The notes beneath the pieces were generated by a model. That model had not been told where the DNA came from, ran no database searches, and saw only the letters and a list, made by a program, of their open reading frames with translations. From NCBI GenBank assembly GCA_004764695.1, contig SMSO01000035.1, positions 4,612,040 to 4,676,039 of the forward strand: 64,000 bases of DNA, in the 5' to 3' direction. The position numbers and the translations under genes were made by a program. Origin of the DNA: Schizochytrium sp. TIO01 (taxonomy: Eukaryota; Sar; Bigyra; Thraustochytrida; Thraustochytriidae). Below, piece after piece: positions 23,817 through 34,427 of this stretch (position 1 is its first letter; each line of letters begins with the position of its first letter).

Positions 23817-24989
23817 ATGGCCTGCACTTGGGCTGCGGCATGGGTCGCGATCTGCCTTGCTTTGTTGTCAGCAACGGGGGCAAGGGCTGATGGGTTTGAC
23901 GAACTTGCCTCTTGGGTACGCCAAAACGACGGCCGGATTGATCGTAGGCTCGAGGTCCGGGCCGATGAGAATGGACTTCGAGGCGTGTTCGCCAAGGCAA
24001 TGATTCAGGATAAAACAGAGGTTATGGTGCTGCCATGGTCACTGGTCATTGGTAACAGCTCGTGGGCAAACCCTATCTCAGATCTTTGCGGGCTTGTATC
24101 TGAGTATCAGGCAATTTTGGAACGTGGCGACGATGAAAACAACTTTCACCAGCCGTATGCAAGTATGGAGGCGAAGGATATCTTTCGCCACCCTGCTTTA
24201 TGGACTGAAGAAACTCGCATGGAGCTCCAGGGCTTGCCTCCACAGGATACATCCCGCCACGTAGACTGGTTTCTATCAACTTGTGAGAAAGGGCCTGCCA
24301 CTTCCATCCGAGATTTGCCACTTGCGCGTCAGCGTGCATTCATAGTACTTATTTCCCGTGCTAGCGATCGCGGACTCATCCCTGGCTACGATCTTTTGAA
24401 CCATCATAACGGATTGTTGAATGTTCGGATAGAAACTCGCAAAGCCAACATCGCTTTGGTGACAGTAAAGAAGGTACATGCTGGCGAACAGCTTTATCTT
24501 TCATATGGCTCCGGGTGGTCTTACGAGATCTTCCGCGATTATGGCTTCGTGGAGGAATGGCCTCAGCTATGGGGATGGCCCGTATCACCCTTTGAGCCAG
24601 ACTTTGGGAACAATAAGTTTTTAGTCCTCCCTGGTGAGGTTGTAGAGTTACTTCCTCCAAAAGAACGAACCATTTCTTCCCTCCCTCTGGAGCAGCGAAT
24701 TGAGCATGCAAAGCAATGGACCGCCGGTCTGTTGCGTGAGGATTGTATGAAGTTTAAAAAATCTGCAGAAAATCTCCTCGCATCTCTTCCAACCACAGCA
24801 GATGAAGATGAAATAATTATCCAAGAGATGACAGCAAAGCAAGATGCACTAGATAACGAAGGCTTGGATGTTGTCGACGCGGTCCGTTATCGGTTAGCAT
24901 TTAAACGTGCTGTACAGCTTGCTTTGAAGACGGCCCAAGCTAAGCTTGAAAACGATGGAGGCACAACTCTTTCGCGAGATGAATTATAA
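23817..24989 (+). CDS. SET-domain protein of the RuBisCO/actin lysine methyltransferase (SETD3/LSMT) type with signal peptide
   Basis: 390 residues. The frame begins seven codons earlier at a GTG, and the ATG at 23817 has good context (gaaaATGG). Residues 1-24 form a signal peptide (core AAAWVAICLALLSATGARA). GLRGVFA (53-59) is the first SET strand, PGYDLLNHHNG (189-199) contains the NH motif of SET, and QLYLSYG (225-231) is the closing tyrosine motif, followed by EIFRDYGFVEEWP as in LSMT/SETD3/SETD6 proteins. This supports AdoMet-dependent lysine or histidine methylation of a non-histone target. The signal peptide is unusual because most family members are cytosolic or plastid. An ER, secretory or complex-plastid route is inferred. 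Its 3' end is 184 bases from the convergent ApaG gene. Confidence 0.88.
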   Translation: MACTWAAAWVAICLALLSATGARADGFDELASWVRQNDGRIDRRLEVRADENGLRGVFAKAMIQDKTEVMVLPWSLVIGNSSWANPISDLCGLVSEYQAILERGDDENNFHQPYASMEAKDIFRHPALWTEETRMELQGLPPQDTSRHVDWFLSTCEKGPATSIRDLPLARQRAFIVLISRASDRGLIPGYDLLNHHNGLLNVRIETRKANIALVTVKKVHAGEQLYLSYGSGWSYEIFRDYGFVEEWPQLWGWPVSPFEPDFGNNKFLVLPGEVVELLPPKERTISSLPLEQRIEHAKQWTAGLLREDCMKFKKSAENLLASLPTTADEDEIIIQEMTAKQDALDNEGLDVVDAVRYRLAFKRAVQLALKTAQAKLENDGGTTLSRDEL

Positions 24990-25173
24990 GTTTCCGGCGT
25001 TGTGAAATCGACATATTACAAAATAATATTGTTAGCATGCCATCAAATCCTCTTTTTCGTTTTGCTTCCTTTACCCGGGATGTGTTTAGGTAGACACGGC
25101 CAGAGTAGAGAGAATGAGTCACAATACTACATGAAATATAAAATGATATGACTTTGAGTTACAGTTGGAAAAA

Positions 25174-26019
25174 TTAAGCATAGATTTTGTCGTCAGAGTG
25201 AACAACCTCCTCATCAAAAACGGGAGGGGGAAGAGAGGACATAAGAGGGACTTCTGGAATTACAACCTCAAAGGTCTTGCCACTTTCGACGTCCTCAAAA
25301 AGAAACGACCCTTCCATAGTTCCAGACTTTGAGGTTAATTCTGCACCGCTCACATACTCGAAGACTTGACCGCTGTCGTGCGACATGTGAAGAAGCTCTG
25401 GATAGAGGCCAACGACACCTTCAGCAAAGCGAGGCACTGAGGCCTCGATATCACCTTTGCCATTGCGAAAGATCCAGTGACGACCCACGAGACGGTACAC
25501 AGCGCGCGGATTCTTGCCAACGTTGGAGGCTCGCACGCGGTAAATAAACCATGAAGAGTCATCTGTGTTTGAAGAGTTTGTTGTGGTAATCTCAATACGA
25601 ACGCCCTCTTTGGAGACACCGACGTGGGATGAAGTGACCATGCGATAAAATGTCGGAAGCCATTGCAAGACACGTGATGATCGCTCCATAACTGCCATGC
25701 CGGCATCAACATTCTTGAAGTGCGACCGGGTAAGACCGACAAGGTCCCGGTAGGTAACGACAGGATCCTCTTGATCCTTAACCTCGGTAAGCTTATCAGC
25801 CCACGCTTCGCAGAGGTCTGGCTCAAGGGCCATCTTTTCCTGCCACATTTCCACACGGTCTTGCAAGGTTGGTGAACGCATTAGCATACGACCAGTGCCA
25901 AAATGTTCTTCTGCGATGGGGTCCGGAATGAGAGTCGGAGACATCTTTGTCCATTGTCCGGTGCCGCTGTGTCGTAACTCACGTACAATGACGCGGTACA
26001 TAGTCTTGGCCAAGCTCAT
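25174..26019 (-). CDS. ApaG (DUF525) domain protein with LYR-like N-terminus
   Basis: 281 residues from the ATG at 26019. A longer frame starts at a GTG 13 codons earlier. The C-terminal half (about 130-262) is an ApaG domain: SSWFIYRVRASNVG, LVGRHWIFRNGKG, GVVGLYPELL (201-210), FEYVSGAEL, GTMEGSFLFE and EVVIPEVPL follow the family order. In eukaryotes this domain occurs in POLDIP2/PDIP38 and FBXO3, where it appears to serve as a protein-binding module; no catalytic activity is established. The N-terminus LAKTMYRVIVRELRHSG resembles the start of a LYR-motif helix (MYR instead of LYR), a fold used by mitochondrial assembly factors. That second assignment is weak. No signal peptide is seen. Confidence 0.88.
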   Translation of the reverse strand: MSLAKTMYRVIVRELRHSGTGQWTKMSPTLIPDPIAEEHFGTGRMLMRSPTLQDRVEMWQEKMALEPDLCEAWADKLTEVKDQEDPVVTYRDLVGLTRSHFKNVDAGMAVMERSSRVLQWLPTFYRMVTSSHVGVSKEGVRIEITTTNSSNTDDSSWFIYRVRASNVGKNPRAVYRLVGRHWIFRNGKGDIEASVPRFAEGVVGLYPELLHMSHDSGQVFEYVSGAELTSKSGTMEGSFLFEDVESGKTFEVVIPEVPLMSSLPPPVFDEEVVHSDDKIYA

Positions 26020-27208
26020 GATGTTGTGATTGAATGACGGAAACGGAAAGCGATCCACTTGCTCCTTTTCTGCGTATACGGATGAGTTTGCAACCCTAGA
26101 CAGGTCGATTCTCTGTTTCCCTATCTCTGAGACTTAGGAAGTAAGTACGCTGAATGAGGTGGGCAAGGAGATAGTTTAGATGTCTGTGCTGTGATCCAAT
26201 TTGCAATTTGTAACGAATAAAGCACGCAGATGTTAGTTTATTAATGTTTTACGCACAAAACACAACACCGAGCAACCAACCAACCAACACGCTATCAAGA
26301 AATATCCTGAATTCCACGAGTCCGACACCCACCCCTTCACCCCGCCCCTTTTTCATGGTATATTCGCTATCTATGAGCAGGATGGAATCGATGATGAGCC
26401 CAGCCCATTCATCCAACTGTCACAAAGAAGCATGCTGACGAAAGTTCAAACTAATAAACTAAAGTCCAAGATCAGCGCCTCAGCCCAAGCCCAAGTTCTA
26501 GGCCCGAGCTCAATCTAAAGCTGAGTTTCACCTCTGGTACTCTCACTACCGTTTTAGCGGCCTCCCAATGCCGCTATTGACTGCCAGTGAGCATGAGCGT
26601 GGCACGAACAGTTTGCTCCAAAGTTTGGCACTTACCTTCTATCCTAGTCGGTTTGACGAAGCTCTGTCCCAGGCGTCGTAAGACCTCAACAACGGCACGA
26701 ACGAACGAACGATTCGCGGCGGTCGATAGGTCGATCGGTTGATTGATGATTTGAGGTTTGGACGCCTCAAAAGAAGAAGAAGAAGAAGAAGGAGACTGGG
26801 AATTGATTGGAATTGAATCGAGAAGAAATATTCAATTTATTTATTTTTTAATTAAAAAATACTCTTAATTAAAAGCTACATGAAAGTGATAGAAATGAAT
26901 ACTAAATATGTCTCCGAAAAACAGCACCAACAAACAGAATAAGAAGTTCCTATAAATTCATCGTCGTCATCTTCTTCTAGGCCCAGGAAAGACCAGGAGA
27001 ACAGAAAGCCAAGCTATCCAAACGAAGGAAACACCCAAAGAAAGCCGAGCCAGCGGCGATTACGCGAGGCCATTCGCTCTCCCACGGCCGGTGGAATGCA
27101 GCTTTTTCGAGGCAGATCTAAGCGAATAGCGGCGATTCTAGTCCTGCCCCTTACGTAGGACTTACATACTGTATGGTAGCACTTGCCCTCTCACGTAAAG
27201 GTGTCGCG

Positions 27209-27240
27209 TTTCTTTCTTTCTTTCTTTCTTTCTTTCTTTC
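27209..27240. repeat. (TTTC)n microsatellite
   Basis: Seven to eight TTTC units. Confidence 0.9.
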
Positions 27241-28001
27241 GAGTTCTTTCTTGCGTAAAGGAGAGTAAGTTCTTTCAACAGCCTTATACCCAAAACCTTA
27301 GTACCTATCTACCAGTATGTGCTTACGATAAAGGAGCAGGAGTGTGGATGATGTATTGTCCAGCTACTCTAAACCCTAGCACCTTTACTTCCTTCCTCTG
27401 GGAGGTTTTTGTTCCTCCCTCACATCACGTATCTTCCAACTGGGAAAACAGGGGAAACCAGGGGAGACAAAAACAACGCTAAGGCTCCCACAGCGGCGGT
27501 ATTCTCCCAGACCCCCCACCTCCCCACACTGCTGTGCCTCCCTCACAAACCCCCAGTGGAGTGCAGTGGAAGCAGACTGATGCGCGGCTCTCAGAGCCCA
27601 AGGATTCACAGAGTCGAGGCCCGTTTGTGAGGGGCGCTCGTGAGGCAGTGGGCGCCCTCTCAGCCCACTGGGGCGTGACGTCGTAGGACATAAACAGCTC
27701 AGCCGCCGTTGGCTTTGCCGCTGCCTCCGCCGCTCTACCCGCCCCAAAGCCCCTGAGGTCGACCATTGGCGGCCGTCAATGCGCCCCAGGGACCCTCCCG
27801 AGCGCCTCGACCCCGGCCTCCTCCGCCTGCGCCCTCCTGCTTCGCCACCTCTCGCCTCGCTTCCGCAGAGGAACCGCGGCGGAAGCGGGTGCGCGGGGTC
27901 CGGTATGCACGCGCCTCCCCGCCCGCCCCCCGTCAAGTACTATGGTGGTCACGATGGTCTCGCAGGCGGAGGAGACGTCGCTTCGATCGTCCAAAGTCGT
28001 C

Positions 28002-28108
28002 CAAAATTCAAAATTCAAAATTCAAGGTTCAAGATTCAAAATTCAAAATTCAAAATTGAAATTGAAAACTCAAAACTCAAAATTCAAAACTCGAAACTCG
28101 AAACTCGC
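28002..28108. repeat. heptamer array, unit TTCAAAA
   Basis: About 15 tandem seven-base units, starting as perfect TTCAAAA and drifting to TTGAAAA, CTCAAAA and CTCGAAA at the right end. The drift is directional, with the right-hand units gaining CG. Confidence 0.9.
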
Positions 28109-28445
28109 GATGGAATTGGAGATTGAGACCGCGAGAGAAGGCCGCGAGTGAGCGTGGCGGAAGGACTTGGGCGAAGGCGGCGACGTGGACGACGGCCGAA
28201 ATTGTGTGGGCCGAGGTGTGCGAGGATCACAGGAAGTGGCTCGAAGAGAGGGGGCTCTGTCTTCCAGGATCTTCATTTTGGAGTGCTCTCTTCCTCTGCC
28301 TTGTGCTCCTTTCTTCGTTCAGAGGCCGCGGAAGAAGGCGGCGATGACGACCGCGTGGATTTGATTTGGGTGGAGGCGGGCGCCTTGGCCATCGGTTTGC
28401 GGCTGCAGGCGATGATGCTGCTGGTTGCTCGACTGGAGGGCGGCT

Positions 28446-28520
28446 AGTTCTGTAGTTTTGCGGTTCTGAGGTTTTGCAGTTTTGCGGTGGTTTTGCGGTT
28501 CTGCAGTTTTGGGGTTTGAC
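28446..28520. repeat. degenerate TTTTGCGG/TTCTG-type array
   Basis: Short imperfect repeats built from TTTTGCGG, TTTTGCAG and GGTTCTG. It may be a related but more decayed array 340 bases from the heptamer array. Confidence 0.6.
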
Positions 28521-29761
28521 TGCGCTGCTCTCAGGTGCAGACAGCTGTGACCGCGCCGGTGACGGGAGCCCTGAACTTGCTTCGAGAGCTGGGTAGGGAG
28601 CGTGCTGGTCTCCTCCGGGGGCGGGGGGGGGCTCAGGCGACTGCTTTGGTTGCTCGTATCTGCCCTGTGTTCGATGTCTTCGCTGCTGTGATTGGGCCAA
28701 GTTCTGCCGAGTTCCGCCAAGCCTCGCGAAGTGATGATGTCCTATCTTAGCTGCCTCGCAAGTTTTGGAGAACCCGTTTCTCGCTCGCTCGCAGAGTCAG
28801 TTTACTCGGGCCATGATGCAGCTAGCCCTCACGAAGGCATCTGCCTCAGCGCGCCGCCGGAGAGGCCGCTGGCATGTGCGGCTGAGGTCGGGTGGCTGAG
28901 GCAGCACGCGCGGCGCCTCCATGAGCGATGTGCATGCTGCCGCAGCGCAGCTTTTCGCAAGGTGGCTAGCTGGCAGAGCTACCCGTAGCAGAGGCGCTCT
29001 TGGGGCAGCCAGCGGACGCTCTTCGCGGGTCTATCGTCGCTGATGAAGAGACTGCAACGCTTGGCAAGATTGGCCATGCTGGCTGTGGCTGGAGAAAGCG
29101 CGTCGAGGATTGCTCAAACGAGCTCGGGGTTATGCTCACTCACCTCCTTGCAAAAAGTAAAGAAAAAGAGCGTGCTTCGAAGCTCCTGCTAGCTATGATC
29201 GCCGCAAAGCTTCTGCTTAGTCAGGCGCTTTGCAGCAGATCTCTTTCGAGCAGCACGAGAGAGGAGCGCTCGAATGGGAATTGTGCTGACGAACTGCGCA
29301 GGCACACTGCAGAAGAGTACCATGGCTCTGTCGTTTGGCGGAGGGAGTCTGTCTGAGCGAGCGATCGTGAGTTGTTGCCTGACTTCCACATTTACTGCAC
29401 TATTACAAGGGCTATCATAAATGTTCTTTAAAATAAAAGAAGGCTGAAAAGGCTACTATGAAATTTACTATATAGTATAAGTATTGGTGTCATAACGTTC
29501 GCCTATAAAGTGAAACTATTTGAAGATTAGTATGAGCTTTGAAGGAAGCGTTGGGGTCATATCCAGTGAATAAAGTTCCAACTTCTGAGGTTTGAGGGTC
29601 GAGGCTGACGCTATTGTGTAACACGCTCACCAAGATGCACTTCACAATTCGAAGCCGGGTGAAGCTCAGAAGGGGAGATGCAGTTTTGAAAACGTACTTC
29701 TGCGATTTTCTAATATCGAAAGAATGAAATATAGCGGTTTCAGCTTTGGTAGAATTATGCA

Positions 29762-30071
29762 GATGATAAACTACAGTGAATCCCTAGTTGAAAGCAAATA
29801 GTTGACGTGTTGAGTCGAAGATTAATTATTGTGCCTTGATCTAAAGATGACAAACTCGATGAAATCTCTCAACAGTTGACGTATTGAGTCGAAGATAAAT
29901 TCTTGTGACTCGGTCGGAAGAGGACAAATTACAATGCAATTCCTAATTTAAAGCAAAAGTTGCCATATTGAGTGGAAGATGAATTCTTGGGCCTTGATCT
30001 GAAGATGACAAACTACAATGCAATTCCTGGTCTAAAGCAACAGTTGACCTAATGAGTCAAAAATCAACTAT
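29762..30071. repeat. tandem repeat of about 84 bp, four copies
   Basis: Copies start at about 29762, 29846, 29920 and 30004 with spacings 84, 74 and 84. Each opens with GATGACAAACTACA-like sequence, continues with an AATTCCT..TAAAGCAA segment, then GTTGAC(G)TATTGAGTCGAAGAT, and ends with GTGCCTTGATCTGAA. The last copy is truncated. Copies diverge by substitutions and small deletions. No coding frame is preserved across units. Confidence 0.88.
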
Positions 30072-30817
30072 TTGCCTCATTTAATCTTTCAGTTTAAGGC
30101 GAGATCAAAAATAATGCACTGACAAGAACCCGATGATCGTTAGCGTTCCCGTACATGTGATCTGTGACAGTCCGAAAACCACGCGTTTCCAAGCCACAAA
30201 AAAAATAGTACAGTGAAACTAGCTTTCGTTGATTAAGCGCTACTGTAGGATTCGGCGCGGAGGTGGATAAAATTAGTAAGATCTTTCAAGTTCAACATGA
30301 TCAAAAAGCACAACATAGTTCAGGTGCTCATTCTTTCATGTAGAGGACCTGGTAAGTAGTTTACCAAACTTTTTTTTGCTGGTGTTGTTGATTCGACAGT
30401 TTTTAAGACAAGGAGATTTGATGAAAACTAAGCGGCAAGTTGAGAATGATTTTTTAAATGTATGTATAAGTATGTGCAGAGCAAAATAACTCTCTTTATT
30501 CACCATGCACGTAAGCTGGTTCGAATTGGCAGCCCTCCAGGAGCTGTGAGAAATTCACCTAGCTTACGTTCATAAGAGAAATGCAGCTTTGGCCACAGCC
30601 ATAGAATAATGACTTGACAAAGTCGTAGACCGTTTCAAGGCGGAAGCATAAGATTTGTAAATACAAAGGGGGGAGGATTAAAACAGAGTCGGTAGCACCT
30701 TCCTTGGCGATCGTGCTGATTTGTCCTGATAGCTCTCGAGCCTCAGCAATAACGCAAGCATGTGCTAGCAGACTAAAGGTGACAATTAAGCAAGGGCTTG
30801 TCCTAACAGACTTATGT

Positions 30818-31300
30818 CTAGACCCTAAAAGGTGAGACACGATGTACCATGCTACCCTTCTTGACCCAGATCTGGCTGCAAGAGATGCTGAAGCCAGACT
30901 CTGTGACCACTACGGAAAGGTCCTCTTTGCGCCCGATGTCACGCGTGCGCACCTCCAGGTATGAGCTCGGATAGTGCACGGACGTTCCCATAGCCTCTGG
31001 CTCAAAGATGTGCGTCACCTCCCCGAGAGAGCGCACATGACCTGTCAGGCAGGTATGAGTAGCCTGTACGGCCTGGCGAGGCCCCGCAAGGCTGGTTGAG
31101 GCCGGTTCCAGCGAGGAGGACGCCGCGTCAAGGGCCCAAAGACCATGGATCATCGCCGTAGTTTCATCACTATGGTTTTCAACATCCGTAGAGTTTGAGA
31201 CCGCACGCCACGCCAACGGAGCCGCTGCCGCAACGTTGGGCCGGCCGGGGAACTTTCCCACCTGGGAGACGCGCAGAGCGAAGCGACTGTGAGCGAGCAT
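30818..31300 (-). CDS. hypothetical protein, putative mitochondrial
   Basis: 160 residues from the ATG at 31300; the open frame reaches further upstream without another convincing start. I do not recognise a family. Residues 1-35 are rich in Ala, Arg, Val and Pro with no acidic residues (MLAHSRFALRVSQVGKFPGR), consistent with a mitochondrial targeting peptide. The rest is mixed alpha/beta in composition with no membrane segment. The frame is longer and compositionally more protein-like than surrounding shadow frames. A different-frame ORF (30559-30840) abuts its 3' end, so a frameshift or a missed small intron may truncate it here. Confidence 0.45.
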   Translation of the reverse strand: MLAHSRFALRVSQVGKFPGRPNVAAAAPLAWRAVSNSTDVENHSDETTAMIHGLWALDAASSSLEPASTSLAGPRQAVQATHTCLTGHVRSLGEVTHIFEPEAMGTSVHYPSSYLEVRTRDIGRKEDLSVVVTESGFSISCSQIWVKKGSMVHRVSPFRV

Positions 31301-32789
31301 GGCGAGGTCTGTGCAAAGCACCAAGCGGACGAAGAGGCAAGAAGAGCGTGGACGAAGTGCAGACACGGACGTTACAGAGTTTTGGATTTGCAGGATGCAA
31401 TTGCGGATTTGAATTTCGTAGGTACCCACGTAGTATCAAGTTTTTCAAAGTTTGTTTTTTTATTCAAAGATTTGATTCGAATGAGCAGAGAACATTTATT
31501 TTGAATTCTCAGAGACAGAGGGAAAGTTAGCAGCGGATACTTCCTCCATACGCAAACCTTAGGACGAAGAGGAGCCGGACGCTTACTGCGGGAAGGTTAT
31601 TCCCTCTCTCTCCACTGGGCTCTACCACTGGTTTCTTTATCTCTTCCTTGCTGCAGCGCAAGACTGACCAGGATCTTTGGAATCAAACTAATTTCTTTTT
31701 CTTGTGAGGGCTCCACTGCCACCAAGACCTTACCTCCCATTCCCCACTTTATTTTTTAACTTTTGCCTCTTAATCCACTGGGATAAACTTTTACACTGCC
31801 TCACATGCGAAGTAGAAGTTTCCAAAGAGAGAGCGGTTTTTCGACCGCCTTGTGTTACGGCGCAAAATAGCGCCGAGGTTCATTTGGACCATTCTCAAGC
31901 GTCCCTATGTCTCCATAGGAACTGATATCACGGCCGTAGGAAGGCTTACTGGAACTGAAGTGGGCCAGTTGAGACTTATGATAATTGCAATGTTGCTTGG
32001 AAACCTACGTATCGATTTTCAGGAATTGCTTTCGTAGAAGTGTTGATACCCTTCCTTCAACGAAGGGTGGTACGTGTTCCATCACATACGTAGCGCTGTA
32101 AATTATGGCATGCAAGAAAATAATCAAATAAGAAGTTGGCCAGATTTGGTTACGGATTTTATATATCTTGTTTTGTGTTTATACAGTTCGAAGCCAAGCA
32201 ACAATCGTTTTCGTGCACTGATTTGCTCTCTGTGGTGTTGTTAGGCCTTCAAATGCGCATTTGCGAAGAGCCCACTGCATTACCTGATTCACTCTGCGAA
32301 AACCCAACAATATTCTATACTCTACTTTTCTGAAAGAAACAATTAAGTATTTACTTGTATAACGTATTTAGATTTGTCTGCTATAATGGAGTTTCGACTG
32401 GACGCAAGTAGACGAAAGGGAGCACAACTATGCTAAAGAACAGAACAATTGTTCAAATCATCGCCAAGATCGAACAAGAGCAATGGGATGAGCAATCGAT
32501 CAACTCAGAGCATCAATCCTTCGATCCGCTGAACGGATCCCGCACGGCAGTTTGAGACGGAGCGTATAGCCGCTTGCGCTGTCGGCGAAGTTCCCCTCTG
32601 CGCGGGCAAGCCAACGAGCGAGTGAGCAACACAGAGGAGCGCCAGATCGAAGACGCAGGTTGAATTTGCAGTAGCTTCTCGTGTTTTGACGACGCTCCGA
32701 AGCGGCAAGAGGTCTGTATCAAAAGACACGAGAAGGGCTCACAAGCGTGGATCAGGACATATATATATTATATTTTTTTGTAGAGGAGA
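31301..32789. promoter_or_regulatory. divergent intergenic region upstream of glutamate dehydrogenase
   Basis: 1.5 kb with no recognised gene. An alternating AT run (about 32758-32776) directly precedes the dehydrogenase start and could be a TATA-like core element, but it lies only about 14-30 bases from the ATG. Short open frames here are unconvincing. Confidence 0.35.
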
Positions 32790-34427
32790 ATGATGTTGGC
32801 GCGCTCGAGCGCTGCTTTGCGGGGCGTTTGGGGGCGAGGAAATGGCGTTGAACACGCGAAACTGGCAGCCAACCAGCTTCGGGCAGCAACAGCAATCTTC
32901 GGCGTAAGCGCTGTTCGAGAGCACAGTTTGCATCAAAAGCAACAACGAGCTTCAATGTCGTCGGCGATGGGTGTGCCAATGGACGAGCCGCGTCTTTTGG
33001 AGCAGATTAAGGAGTTTTATGACCGCGCAAGTGACTTTATTGATCTCGATGAGGGTGAACTGGAGCTGATCAAGGGCTGTGATGCTGCGCTTCGTGTGAC
33101 ATTTCCCTTCAAGCGTAAGGACGGCACTATTGTGGTAATTCAAGGCTACCGTGCCCACCATAGCCGGCACCGTCAGCCCGTGAAAGGAGGCATGCGATTC
33201 TCGTCGAGTGTAGATTTACAAGAGATTGAGGCCATGGCGGCCCTCATGACGCTCAAGTGTGCCGTGGTGGACGTACCTTTTGGCGGCGGCAAGGGAGGAA
33301 TTCGCATTAATCCTAGCGACTACACGGAGAAGGAATTAGAGCGTATTGTTCGGCGCTTTACAACAGAGCTTGCTAAAAAGTCTTTCATTGGACCTGGCCG
33401 CGACGTCCCGGGCCCAGATCTTGGTACTGGAGAGCGCGAGATGAGTTGGATGGCAGACACCTATGTAAAGCTCTTTGGCGCCACTGACATTCATGCAAAC
33501 GGTGTGGTCACCGGTAAGCCGCTCAGCATGGGTGGTATCGAAGGACGAACCGAAGCCACAGGTCTTGGTGTGTACTACGCAGTCCGTGAATTCATGAGCG
33601 ACCCGTTTATCATGGAACAGGCTGGCCTCCGAGAAAGCACTAGCACAAACCTTGTGGGCCGTAGCTTCATTGTTCAAGGATTTGGCAAGGTCGGATACCA
33701 TGCTGCTTTATACATTCACCGTGCTGGTGGTAAGATCGTCGGTGTTAGCGACCGAAAGTGTGGTATTCTGCGTTGGGAGGGCATTGACCCAGAGTGGCTG
33801 AAGCAATACAAAATCGAGCATGGCAGTGTAGATGGCGCTTTCAAGGATAGTGATCTTGACGCATGCTACCGCGGAGAGGATGTTAGCAAGCTTCTCGAGG
33901 AGCCGAGCGACGTTCTTGTCCTTGCAGCATTCCAGCAACAGATTCATGTTGGTAACGCCCCTCGAATCCAAGCACGTATCATTGTCGAGGCGGCAAATGG
34001 CCCTATCACGCCCTATGCGGAGGAAATCTTGGAACGTAGGAAATCTGGTCCAGCTGTCGTGATTCCTGATGTACTGGCGAGCGCAGGCGGTCTGACAGTT
34101 TCCTACTTTGAGTGGCTCAAGTCTCTCTCTAACGTTCGCTTTGGGCGCTTGACAAAGAAGTGGGAAGAACGTAGTAAACTTGTCATGCTTGAAGCTTGGG
34201 AAGAGATTGGTGGTTCCGTCGACTCTGAGAAGCGCCACCGTATCCTCCAGGGTCCTTCTGAGCGCGACATTGTCTTTTCTGGCCTCGCCGACAGCATGAT
34301 TGTTGCTGCACAGGACACAATCGACACCTCAAAGCGTCTCCGATGCTCCTTGCGTCAAGCCGCTTATGTTAATGCCATCACAAAGATTCATGAGAGTATG
34401 AAGCACGCCGGTCTTTTCTTAGCCTAA
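32790..34427 (+). CDS. glutamate dehydrogenase, animal/bacterial hexameric type, mitochondrial
   Basis: 545 residues, single exon, starting at the first of two adjacent ATGs. Residues 1-55 are Arg- and Ala-rich and serve as a probable mitochondrial targeting peptide. QPVKGGMRFSSSVDL (129-143) and VDVPFGGGKGGIRINP (160-175) are the substrate-binding and active-site segments; Lys168 is the catalytic lysine of the Glu/Leu/Phe/Val dehydrogenase signature. VQGFGKVGYHAALY (295-308) is the nucleotide-binding Rossmann loop. The enzyme interconverts glutamate and 2-oxoglutarate plus ammonia. Length and motif spacing match animal-type enzymes of about 550 residues rather than the large 115-180 kDa NAD-specific forms of some fungi and bacteria. 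Coenzyme preference is not decided. Confidence 0.96.
   Translation: MMLARSSAALRGVWGRGNGVEHAKLAANQLRAATAIFGVSAVREHSLHQKQQRASMSSAMGVPMDEPRLLEQIKEFYDRASDFIDLDEGELELIKGCDAALRVTFPFKRKDGTIVVIQGYRAHHSRHRQPVKGGMRFSSSVDLQEIEAMAALMTLKCAVVDVPFGGGKGGIRINPSDYTEKELERIVRRFTTELAKKSFIGPGRDVPGPDLGTGEREMSWMADTYVKLFGATDIHANGVVTGKPLSMGGIEGRTEATGLGVYYAVREFMSDPFIMEQAGLRESTSTNLVGRSFIVQGFGKVGYHAALYIHRAGGKIVGVSDRKCGILRWEGIDPEWLKQYKIEHGSVDGAFKDSDLDACYRGEDVSKLLEEPSDVLVLAAFQQQIHVGNAPRIQARIIVEAANGPITPYAEEILERRKSGPAVVIPDVLASAGGLTVSYFEWLKSLSNVRFGRLTKKWEERSKLVMLEAWEEIGGSVDSEKRHRILQGPSERDIVFSGLADSMIVAAQDTIDTSKRLRCSLRQAAYVNAITKIHESMKHAGLFLA

Larger units (their letters stand above)
26020..30817. other. 4.8 kb gene-poor spacer
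   Basis: No convincing gene. The left part is AT-rich (26.82-26.88 kb), and the 27.4-29.4 kb part is GC-rich with many overlapping, low-complexity open frames. Several repeat arrays lie inside and are listed separately. A 93-codon frame at 30559-30840 (-) could be a further exon of the gene starting at 31300 but is not supported enough to call. Confidence 0.45.

Noticed and set aside
27385-27936. 183-codon - strand frame
   Set aside because: Low-complexity Gly/Arg/Pro translation in a GC-rich island; competing frames on the other strand are equally open.
28002-28108. CRISPR array or telomere
   Set aside because: Units are seven bases with no spacers, and the locus is internal and eukaryotic; treated as a simple repeat.
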